Shown: positions 7,861-14,896 of the stretch, piece by piece | Layout of the letters: each line of letters opens with the position of its first letter | Position numbering within the stretch: the stretch's first letter is position 1 | Translations under genes and position numbers: made by a program | The notes under the pieces: generated by a model | Database searches by the model: none | What the model saw: only the letters and a program-made list of their open reading frames with translations | Told to the model about the DNA's origin: nothing | From: JANWWM01 sp046719715 | Lineage (GTDB): Bacteria; Bacteroidota; Chlorobiia; Chlorobiales; Thermochlorobacteraceae | NCBI GenBank assembly: GCA_046719715.1 | Contig: JBDNCJ010000006.1 | Span: 1-64,000, forward strand | DNA length: 64,000 bases | Direction: 5' to 3'

Positions 7861-8490
7861 TTACGATAGATTTTTGAGGTAATTCCAACCTTCGCCTGTG
7901 AGGTCTTCCATTGAGATTCCATCTTCTTCGTTGCCCGGCATAATGAAGGCGGCGTCGCCCAAGCAGAACTCGAAATCGAGCGAATTGATTGAAGCTAAGA
8001 CCTTTCCGAAGGTTTCTTGTCGCCAATACTCCGTTTCGGGAATTGCATCAATGACTTCAAAAAATCGGTCGAGGCTTCGGTCGTTTTCAAAGAGCAGACA
8101 AATCGTAATGACGACGTAGTATTTGCTGTTGCTGTATCGATACATTTCGTTGACGCGCTCTCCCATTTCTTCTTCTTCAGTGGCGATGCTCGATTCAATT
8201 TCGTCAACCCAATTTTCGAACTCGGCTTCGGCGGCATCGGCATCGGTTATTACGTCCCAATAGCCGTATTCAAAGAAGTGTTGATTTTCAACGAGGAGCG
8301 CGGCGAGGCGTTTGTAGAAGCGTCGTTTTTCTTCGGGCGTTTCGTCGTCGGCGCTTTCGTCAATGATGCGATGCACCTTTGAACGTAAACCTTCGTCGCC
8401 AAAAGCGTTGATGGCGACTTGGATTCCGATGAAGATGCTTTCGCCTCGTCGTTTTCCAAAAAGGTTTGAAAAAAAGTTTCTGCGATTCAT
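7861..8490 (-). CDS. DUF1517-like conserved protein
   Basis: The 209-residue soluble protein begins with a basic segment (MNRRNFFSNLFGKRR). It continues with a helical domain resembling the DUF1517 pattern known from cyanobacteria and chloroplasts: a strand-like IFIGIQVAINAF, a segment with TPEEKRRFYKRLAALLVENQHFFEYGYWDV, an acidic FENWVDEIES helix, then NSKYYVVITICLLF and a VIDAIPETEYW turn. The match is by eye, so the family name is tentative. No signal peptide or membrane helix is seen. It sits 21 bases after a lipoprotein whose C-terminus is Gly/Ser/Arg-rich; in cyanobacterial DUF1517 proteins, as I recall them, a Gly/Ser-rich region precedes the domain, so the two neighbours may be a split version. 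It belongs to the PspA cassette; function unknown. Confidence 0.6.
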   Translation of the reverse strand: MNRRNFFSNLFGKRRGESIFIGIQVAINAFGDEGLRSKVHRIIDESADDETPEEKRRFYKRLAALLVENQHFFEYGYWDVITDADAAEAEFENWVDEIESSIATEEEEMGERVNEMYRYSNSKYYVVITICLLFENDRSLDRFFEVIDAIPETEYWRQETFGKVLASINSLDFEFCLGDAAFIMPGNEEDGISMEDLTGEGWNYLKNLS

Positions 8491-8511
8491 GTTGAAGACA
8501 AGAGTTAAGGG

Positions 8512-9888
8512 TTATCCGCCTGAAAATCCGCCGCTTCGCCCCCATGAGCCGGAACGGCTTGAACTTCGCGTGCCGAGCGAGCGCGAGCCTGTGCGGCTGG
8601 TGTTGGTTGAAACGCGCCCGAACCCGCTTGGTTTGGTTTTGCCAACGCCGGCTAATCCGCCCGTTGTGCGCGAGGCAAAGGAGGTCGGACGTCGGACGGG
8701 CTGGTAGGTCGGTCTTGAAATTCTCGATGGTACGCGGCTTCCATAGTAGCCGTAATTGAATGCCGGATAGAAAAACGGCGAGGGCATAAACATCGGAAAT
8801 GCCCAGAAAAACCAAGGAAAGAAAAATGGACTTCCACCGTAGTGATAGATGTTCGTTACTTGCCCGCTCGGTGTGGTTTCGGTGGTCGGCACTTTTTTGG
8901 CTTGTTCAATTTCTTCGGGCTTGGCGTCAGGCGTGACGGCGGCAGTAATCGGCACGGTCGGTTTGAAGTTTGTTGCCGCAAGCATCGTTACGGGCATGCC
9001 TTTTTCTTTGAAGGTTGCGAAGTCGTCATTCAAGTCGTCGAGTTCTGTCGATTGCGATTCAGACGGCGACAGATACATCACACTTTTAATGCCAAGCGAT
9101 TGCAACTTATCGGCGGTTGGAATTTTCGCCACGTAGCGATTATCAAATTCTCTCTCACTGTCTTGCGGCGCGGTCAGGCGTCGGTTGTCCAAGAGCATCA
9201 CGGTTGCGGCTTTATCGCTCCGCTTTTCTTTTTTGGATTCAACTTCGGCGGCGTAATAGACCAGCGCGCCTAAAACTTCGTGCGACTTCACCGTGCCTTT
9301 CGGGTGCGGATAGTTATCAAATCCAAGCACCACGTCCGCCACTTCACTCATTGCCGCCGCAAATGCGACCGACTCCTTGCCGTCTAAATCGGCGATGAGC
9401 AAAATCGTTTCGGGGTTGTTGCTCCGCTTGATGAGTTCGCGCATGCCTAATCCGCGCGAATAGGCTTCTTTCATTTCAGGCGTGCAAATGGGCTTGATTT
9501 GCGATTTGAGCGACGGTTGAGAGAGCGATTGCACCAGCGTTGCTACAACGAATGGATTCCACTCGCTTCGCTTCGGCGCATATGCTTTGAGAAGTTCAGT
9601 TGAATCCAAATACGTCGACCACGACAGCGAGCCTTTGCTATCGAGCCCCGTTACATCGGGCAGTGAAATCGTATTAGATTCCGCGCCAACGCTCCACCCT
9701 TCCCTTTTTTGAAGTTCAAGCGCATCGTTTTCCTCTACGACGCCGTCATCATTGTCGCACCCTTGCATAATGCCTGACACGGAAAGCAAAGCGGCAAGCG
9801 TGCCGAGTTTCGCCAAGCGCAGATTGGCTTCGCGTCGCGTGATGGATTCTTCCCACCACGAAGATGGTTGCTTTGTGTTGTCGCTCAT
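8512..9888 (-). CDS. RR-signal (Tat-like) lipoprotein with aromatic and Gly/Ser/Arg-rich C-terminus
   Basis: Function unknown, 458 residues. The N-terminus carries a twin arginine (residues 18-19, TRREANLRLAKLG), a hydrophobic segment and a lipobox ending GIMQGC with Cys44, so it is probably a Tat-exported lipoprotein. The middle part (about 100-330) looks globular with alpha/beta strands such as TILLIADLDG and ADVVLGFDNYP. It is followed by an extraordinary stretch rich in Phe, Trp, Pro and Tyr (FFFPWFFWAFPMFMPSPFFYP) and a tail of Arg, Ser, Gly and Thr ending GSWGRSGGFSGG. The aromatic block could bind membrane or cell wall; this is inference. In position it is comparable to the envelope lipoprotein YjfM of the yjf operon, though I see no sequence match. 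Confidence 0.7.
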   Translation of the reverse strand: MSDNTKQPSSWWEESITRREANLRLAKLGTLAALLSVSGIMQGCDNDDGVVEENDALELQKREGWSVGAESNTISLPDVTGLDSKGSLSWSTYLDSTELLKAYAPKRSEWNPFVVATLVQSLSQPSLKSQIKPICTPEMKEAYSRGLGMRELIKRSNNPETILLIADLDGKESVAFAAAMSEVADVVLGFDNYPHPKGTVKSHEVLGALVYYAAEVESKKEKRSDKAATVMLLDNRRLTAPQDSEREFDNRYVAKIPTADKLQSLGIKSVMYLSPSESQSTELDDLNDDFATFKEKGMPVTMLAATNFKPTVPITAAVTPDAKPEEIEQAKKVPTTETTPSGQVTNIYHYGGSPFFFPWFFWAFPMFMPSPFFYPAFNYGYYGSRVPSRISRPTYQPVRRPTSFASRTTGGLAGVGKTKPSGFGRVSTNTSRTGSRSLGTRSSSRSGSWGRSGGFSGG

Positions 9889-9901
9889 GGCTTTACTGAA
9901 A

Positions 9902-11146
9902 TTAGCGTTTCAAAAATGTTGCGGCGCATTGCGCGTTGTAATCGGTCGCTCGTTTGGCAACGCGCGTGAAAATTCCCGATGCGCGTCCTCCAACAAGATA
10001 AATCCCGAAGTTTGTATTTCTGTCGTCTTTAATCGCGTCGAAATAGCGTTGCACAATCCATCGGTTCGGATTTGCTTTTTGAAGCGAGGCGTTCCAGATG
10101 TCTTCCGAGACGAGATTTCCAATAATGACTTCATCGCCCTCGCACCCGTAATCGGATTTGAGCACCCAATCGTTTTTTTCGAGAGATGCCTTGTCTAACA
10201 CATCGGAAATGCACAGGGTTTCGGGGATATACGCACGAATGGCATTTTGGTTTTCAGGGCTAAACTTCGCGAGATATTTCCACAAAAATGCCATTGAGAG
10301 CTTGTTTTGTGTAAGCACCGCACCCAGCGGATTGATGAGCGCGATTTGTTTGGATTGCTCGGCTTCAATGAGCCAGAAAAGTTCTGTTGCCAACGGCTCG
10401 CTGTCTTCAAACGCTTCGCCGTCGAGCCACGCGGATTCACGCTCGCCCCACCAATCGGTTTTGTAATGGCGATAGAGGATATCGATTTCACTGCCGAAGA
10501 GCGTCAGTTTGCCTTGTGAGTTTTTTCCCAAATTTCTCGGTGAGCCTAAGACGACTTTCATGCCGCGCGATTCAAACCAGCGTCGATACAGTTCAATCAT
10601 CGATAAATCTTCGGGCAAATCGGTTGGATAAACAATCCCGAGCGTCGGCGTTTGTTTGACTTCGCGAACCGTTTTTTGATAGTATTGCAAAACGGCTTGG
10701 CAAAACGCCTTCTCAAACTGTTCGTTTGGATTCAGTAAGTTTTCTTGTTGGAGTTGTTGATTAAACAGGATTTGATTGAGCAGAACGGCTTCGGCTTCGC
10801 CGCTGGGCGTATCGCTATTCATTTCGCAGATTTGGATTCGCCCATCGTTGGTCAGGAACACATCGAGCCGAGCAATCGCGTGCCACGCGCCGCCAGAGGC
10901 AAGCCACATGAGTTTTTGAAACGGCGTGAGGTAAAAAAAATCGTCCAAGTAAGTCGGGTTATTCCAGACGATTTGGGCGAGTTCGTTGTAGGCATTTCCG
11001 ATGGATTCAGCGGCTCGGCACATCGCGCTGTAAGTTTCTTGGGAGATGATGACGGGGTCGGTTTGGAATCGTTCTGCGCCGTTGAGCCATGCGTCGGAGA
11101 TGATGCCGGTTTTGAGGAGCGCGTCAGCAAGTTCGCTGTAAGTCAT
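9902..11146 (-). CDS. Glutathionylspermidine synthase-like ATP-grasp protein (YjfC/YgiC type)
   Basis: The 414-residue protein resembles the ATP-grasp half of glutathionylspermidine synthase and its homologues YgiC and YjfC, which ligate an amine to a carboxylate using ATP. Matching stretches are ARLDVFLTNDGRIQICEMNSDTP followed by GEAEA, the LINPLGAVLTQNKLSMAFLWKY region, the nucleotide-binding KSDYGCEGDEVIIG loop and the C-terminal GIYLVGGRASGIFTR strand. The amidase half of the E. coli bifunctional enzyme is absent, so hydrolysis is not expected. The natural substrate is unknown; amidation of a peptide, lipid or polyamine at the membrane has been proposed for such genes. The start ATG overlaps the stop of the upstream histidine kinase by four bases, so the two are coupled. 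Part of the PspA cassette. Confidence 0.85.
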   Translation of the reverse strand: MTYSELADALLKTGIISDAWLNGAERFQTDPVIISQETYSAMCRAAESIGNAYNELAQIVWNNPTYLDDFFYLTPFQKLMWLASGGAWHAIARLDVFLTNDGRIQICEMNSDTPSGEAEAVLLNQILFNQQLQQENLLNPNEQFEKAFCQAVLQYYQKTVREVKQTPTLGIVYPTDLPEDLSMIELYRRWFESRGMKVVLGSPRNLGKNSQGKLTLFGSEIDILYRHYKTDWWGERESAWLDGEAFEDSEPLATELFWLIEAEQSKQIALINPLGAVLTQNKLSMAFLWKYLAKFSPENQNAIRAYIPETLCISDVLDKASLEKNDWVLKSDYGCEGDEVIIGNLVSEDIWNASLQKANPNRWIVQRYFDAIKDDRNTNFGIYLVGGRASGIFTRVAKRATDYNAQCAATFLKR

Positions 11147-13188
11147 GGCGCGTTTGCGTGAGTTCGAATTGGAAGTTCAACGCAGAATGTTGCGCCCTTT
11201 CCCTTGCCTTCGGATTCCGCCCAGACTGTTCCGCCGTGCAGGTCGACGATTTTCTTGACGATGAAAAGCCCCAAGCCTGTTGAAGTTTCTTCGTCCGTCG
11301 GTCTTGCCGAGAGGCGTTGAAAGCGTCCGAAGAGTTTCGTCATGTCCGTTTTAGACAGCCCTTGCCCTTCATCTTTGACCGTGATTCTGACGACTTCCGA
11401 GACGTCTTCTACCAAATCCGTCGCTTGTCGATCATGGTTTGATTTTATCGGCAGTTTTTTCATGGATAATCGAATCGTTTTTTCTCGCGGGCTGTATTTG
11501 ACGGCGTTGCTAATTAAGTTTTCAAACACTTCGCGAATTCGGCTCCCATCAAGCATGAGCTCGATTTCTTCGGTATGCTCAATCAGGAGCGTTTGCGATT
11601 TTTTCTTTGCAATGAATTGATTTTCATAAACGACGCTTTCTAAAATTTTATCAACGCGAGCCAATCTAAAATTGAGGGTTATTTCCCCAATATCGAACTC
11701 ATTGCTTCTGAGCATTTCGTTAATGAGAGAGAGCATTCGATTTGCCGCGCTCTCGACGTGGGTGGCGTAGTCGTAGATGTTCAGAATGTCGGATTGAGGC
11801 GTTTCTTTAATGACGGCGGAAAAGCCGATGATGCTTTGAAGGGGGCTTTTAAGGTCGTGCGCGGCGATAGAAAGCAGTTGCGTTTTAATCTGATTGGCTT
11901 CGATGGCGAGTTTTCGTTGATTCTCGGCTTCCGACAAGGCTTTTTCAAGTTCAATACTGCGTTCCTTTTCTCGCTCGGCTTCTCGGCGCGCTTGTTCGGT
12001 TTCATACATCGCTTGCATTTCGCGAAGTTTTTTGGCTTGCACTTCGCTGAAACGCTCCCGCTCAACTTCTTGGTAACGCTCGTAGCAGTGGGTCGCTTTC
12101 TCGAAAAGTTTTCTCGACTTATACAGTTTCGCAAGCGCGATGAGTAAATCCGCCGTCTCCTGTGTCGCTTTTTGAGATTCCGCTAATTCAAGCCCTTTGA
12201 GAAGATGTGATTCGGCTTTTTCAGGCTCGCCTAAATCGTGGTAGCACAGCCCAATCACGTTGTGCGAGATTATGACACCTTGTATGTGGTTGATTTTCTC
12301 GCGCAGTTCCAAACATTCCAACTGCCTTTGGAGCGATTCTTCATGTCGCTCCAAGCCCGACAAAGCAGAGGCGATGTTTCCAAGAATTTGAGCACGCACT
12401 AACAAATCAGGCGAATCTTGCAAAGCATCTTTGGCATGTTCAAAACGGCGAAGCGCCTCGTCAAATTTTTTTTGCCGATAAAAGATATTTCCAATGTTCA
12501 TCAAGGTGTGGGCGAGGCTTGCCAGGGGCGCACCGCTCTTTTGTTTTAAGGTCAGGCTTTGTTCGTAGTAGTCGCATGCTTTTTCCAAATCATCGATGAC
12601 GTAATAAACGTTTCCAATGTTCATGAGTGTCATGGCGATTTCATGTTCGTTGCCGAGTTTTTCTTTGAGGGAAAGGCTTTTTTGATAAACGTCGAGGGCT
12701 TTATCCAATTCGGAGAGTTTGAAATACGCATTGCCGATGTTGTGCAGCGACGTTGCGATTGCCATTGTGTTGTCAAGCGTTTCAGCAAGTTTAAGCCGCT
12801 CGTGATGAAGGCGGAGTGCGTCGGTGTAATTGCTGATGTTCCAATTCGCATTTCCAAGCGCGCCCAAAATTTTCAACAAGAGCGGCTTATCGCCGATTTC
12901 CGTTGCGAGTTCTTTTGCGTCGGTGAGGTATTGGATTGCTTTCGTCGAGTTGGAGACTTTCAGTTCTGCCATGCCGAGCATAGCAAGCGCAAACGCCGTT
13001 TGTCCTTTTTGAAATAATTTTAGTTCAGATTGAGCAAGCAGGTTCAAAGCGCGTTCGGCAAGCGTGCGTGTGCGCTCTGGCTCGCGCTCTATCAAGGCTT
13101 CGGCAAGTTTGTTTAAGGCGGTAATTTGTTCGTCTCTTTCCTTTGCCGATTGCGCTTTTATCTCCAACTCGTCAATCGTCTCGGTCAT
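11143..13188 (-). CDS. TPR-repeat sensor histidine kinase
   Basis: This is a soluble histidine kinase of 681 residues without membrane helices. Residues 1-370 are about ten tetratricopeptide repeats (for example LHNIGNAYFKLSELDKALDVYQKSL), a protein-binding scaffold. Residues 380-435 are coiled coil rich in Glu and Arg. The kinase core follows: H box AAHDLKSPLQS with His444, N box ENLISNAVKYSP, G1 DEGQGLSKTD and G2 STGLGLFIVKK. No receiver domain is fused and no response regulator lies in the same run, so its phosphate acceptor is unknown. It is coupled by a four-base overlap to the ATP-grasp gene and follows the DUF350 gene by seven bases. It probably senses a protein partner of the cassette rather than a periplasmic ligand. 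Confidence 0.94.
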   Translation of the reverse strand: MTETIDELEIKAQSAKERDEQITALNKLAEALIEREPERTRTLAERALNLLAQSELKLFQKGQTAFALAMLGMAELKVSNSTKAIQYLTDAKELATEIGDKPLLLKILGALGNANWNISNYTDALRLHHERLKLAETLDNTMAIATSLHNIGNAYFKLSELDKALDVYQKSLSLKEKLGNEHEIAMTLMNIGNVYYVIDDLEKACDYYEQSLTLKQKSGAPLASLAHTLMNIGNIFYRQKKFDEALRRFEHAKDALQDSPDLLVRAQILGNIASALSGLERHEESLQRQLECLELREKINHIQGVIISHNVIGLCYHDLGEPEKAESHLLKGLELAESQKATQETADLLIALAKLYKSRKLFEKATHCYERYQEVERERFSEVQAKKLREMQAMYETEQARREAEREKERSIELEKALSEAENQRKLAIEANQIKTQLLSIAAHDLKSPLQSIIGFSAVIKETPQSDILNIYDYATHVESAANRMLSLINEMLRSNEFDIGEITLNFRLARVDKILESVVYENQFIAKKKSQTLLIEHTEEIELMLDGSRIREVFENLISNAVKYSPREKTIRLSMKKLPIKSNHDRQATDLVEDVSEVVRITVKDEGQGLSKTDMTKLFGRFQRLSARPTDEETSTGLGLFIVKKIVDLHGGTVWAESEGKGKGATFCVELPIRTHANAP

Positions 13189-13195
13189 CTCTTGC

Positions 13196-14044
13196 TTAAG
13201 AAAGTTCCGTTACCAAAATCGCCGTCGCAATATACGCAGTTGCTTCAATGACGCTGACGCCGACGTTGCGGTCTTTGGAAACTTCCTCGTCCAATTTGCC
13301 GCCGTAGGGCGCAAAGCCGCCGCCGAGCAAAACGCCCTGCACCAAAAATTGCCGAATCGGATAAAACGACAGCACAACCAACAACGATTTTCCAAAACCG
13401 ATGAAACTGGTTTGATAGTCAATGAAGTCGCCGCGCAAGCCGCTTCCGACGGCAATGCCGATACCCACCATCACGCCTGCGTAGCTAATCGCCGCCGCAA
13501 TGTTGCCGCCGATGAACTCTTGCGTGTCGTTGTAGTTCGTCAGCATCCGATACAAGCGTGCAATCGCAATGAGCGCAAGTTGCCCGACCAAAAAGAAAAC
13601 CACGCTGGTCAGCACTGTTCCGCCTTTGGCATCGCCTGAAATCGTGCCCGCAATCACAAGCCCTGTGGCGATGAATCGTCCCGCCGCAACAATCCCCACC
13701 GCGACATTTCGTTTTTCAATTTCTTCGAGATAATCCACCGCATGAAAGAGTTTGAACCCGAAAAGCGAAATGAACGCGAGAAAGAGCACGCCGCCCGTGC
13801 CGTAGGCTAAGGCAATGAGTCCATCTTGCACCATGTCGCCGCTTCCTTCGCCGCGCATAATAGCCGTTGTAATCAGCACCACGCCGAAAACGTATCCTGC
13901 AATCGCAACACCCAACGCAGGATTATCTGCTTTCAATAGCGCATCGCTTAAATGTGTCTTCATCAACAGTTGATTGACGAGACGCGCAAAGACGACCATC
14001 AAAACCATAATGATGGCGACGAAGAGAATCGTTTGAATCGGCAT
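13196..14044 (-). CDS. DUF350 membrane protein, two repeats (YjfL-like)
   Basis: The 282-residue polytopic membrane protein has about eight hydrophobic segments and two copies of the DUF350 unit. In each copy a polar NPA/RN motif precedes a helix: residues 40-55 have ADNPALGVAIAGYVFG, and the C-terminal end has KDRNVGVSVIEATAYIATAILV. DUF350 proteins such as E. coli YjfL are inner-membrane proteins of unknown activity that recur in operons with PspA homologues and glutathionylspermidine-synthase-like ATP-grasp enzymes, exactly as seen here. It is the first envelope gene of the cassette and lies 17 bases after hepT. It could be the membrane anchor or substrate channel for the system, which is inference. 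Confidence 0.88.
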   Translation of the reverse strand: MPIQTILFVAIIMVLMVVFARLVNQLLMKTHLSDALLKADNPALGVAIAGYVFGVVLITTAIMRGEGSGDMVQDGLIALAYGTGGVLFLAFISLFGFKLFHAVDYLEEIEKRNVAVGIVAAGRFIATGLVIAGTISGDAKGGTVLTSVVFFLVGQLALIAIARLYRMLTNYNDTQEFIGGNIAAAISYAGVMVGIGIAVGSGLRGDFIDYQTSFIGFGKSLLVVLSFYPIRQFLVQGVLLGGGFAPYGGKLDEEVSKDRNVGVSVIEATAYIATAILVTELS

Positions 14045-14061
14045 TACTTTGAGTTTGTGGT

Positions 14062-14505
14062 TTAGTTGTTTGACTTACTTTCAGTTTGCCCTTGCTCCAA
14101 AAGCCAAGCGGCGAATTTTTCAAAATCGCTTAGTCTTGTCTCTATGATTTTTCTGACGACTTTAAGATTGAGCGATGTATAATCATGGACGGCAATGTTT
14201 CTGAATCCAACCATTTTTTGCAGTTGCTCACCTAAATTTTTATCGAGAAGCCCCGCATTTATCAGCGTTTCAAATGCTTCTCGACTGGTCTGGGGAACAC
14301 CCAATCGCTTGACTTTGATTAGATGATTTGCCGCGTCAATCGCCGCTTCCGATGCGCGTTGCAAATTCAAAATCACGGAATCTTGCTTTGTAAAATTCGT
14401 CTCGAACTCGCTTTCATAGCCCACATATTCCTCTCGCACTCTTGCGGCGCACCGTTCAATGACGTTCGCTTTTCCGACTAAAATTTCATCAATAAATTTT
14501 TCCAC
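14062..14505 (-). CDS. hepT: HepT-like HEPN ribonuclease toxin
   Basis: This is a 147-residue HEPN-family (DUF86/HepT) protein, the RNA-cleaving toxin of HepT-MntA toxin-antitoxin pairs. The catalytic RX4HXY motif is present near the C-terminal third: R102, H107 and Y109 in FRNIAVHDYTSLN. A helix with EAAIDAANHLIKVK precedes it. The start is set at GTG 14505, preceded by GGAGGA at a suitable distance, one of the clearest Shine-Dalgarno sequences in the window. The longer reading to 14640 is within the antitoxin gene in another frame. It overlaps mntA by 17 bases, typical of this family, in which the MntA nucleotidyltransferase inactivates HepT by AMPylating the motif tyrosine. Confidence 0.9.
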   Translation of the reverse strand: MEKFIDEILVGKANVIERCAARVREEYVGYESEFETNFTKQDSVILNLQRASEAAIDAANHLIKVKRLGVPQTSREAFETLINAGLLDKNLGEQLQKMVGFRNIAVHDYTSLNLKVVRKIIETRLSDFEKFAAWLLEQGQTESKSNN

Positions 14506-14896
14506 GCTTGAAAATTTCCTCCATAATCGGCTTACGCTCTTCTTGAAATCGTTGGTAGATTGAAAGCGATTGATACTCAAAGGTTTCGCATGCGAGACGG
14601 TTTGTGGTGTAAATGCGCGTTCCTTTTCCGGCGATTTCAAAGCGCATCACGGTTGAGCATTGGCGAAGGTCGACGAGGTCGACGTCGGCGTTTAATTTCA
14701 CGGCGAGCGTTTGTGCCGCTTCCCAACGCTGGACAGGGTCGGTCGGCGTTTCGACAAGCAATCCAATATCCCAATCACTATTCGTCTTCACCGTTCCGTC
14801 GGCTCGGCTACCGTAAAGATAAATCCCCAACACTTTATTCGGCGCAAATTCTCGTGTGAGGTCGCCGACGATTAGCGCTCGCTCTTGCTCCGTCAT
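14489..14896 (-). CDS. mntA: MntA-like nucleotidyltransferase antitoxin
   Basis: This is a minimal nucleotidyltransferase of 135 residues with the signature GSX10DXD: Gly-Ser at 29-30 followed by Asp41 and Asp43 (GSRADGTVKTNSDWD). In the HepT-MntA systems studied, this domain transfers AMP to the conserved tyrosine of HepT and so acts as antitoxin. The hepT gene overlaps its 3' end. Unusually its own ATG overlaps the stop of pgi by four bases, so the pair is translationally coupled to a glycolytic gene. The C-terminal residues (about 105-135) are charged and helical. The family and motif are seen directly; antitoxin action in this organism is inferred from family behaviour. Confidence 0.9.
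   Translation of the reverse strand: MTEQERALIVGDLTREFAPNKVLGIYLYGSRADGTVKTNSDWDIGLLVETPTDPVQRWEAAQTLAVKLNADVDLVDLRQCSTVMRFEIAGKGTRIYTTNRLACETFEYQSLSIYQRFQEERKPIMEEIFKRGKIY

Noticed and set aside
14506..14640. An upstream ATG start for hepT
   Set aside because: It would place 45 extra residues inside mntA in another frame; the GTG at 14505 has a strong Shine-Dalgarno and matches the family start.
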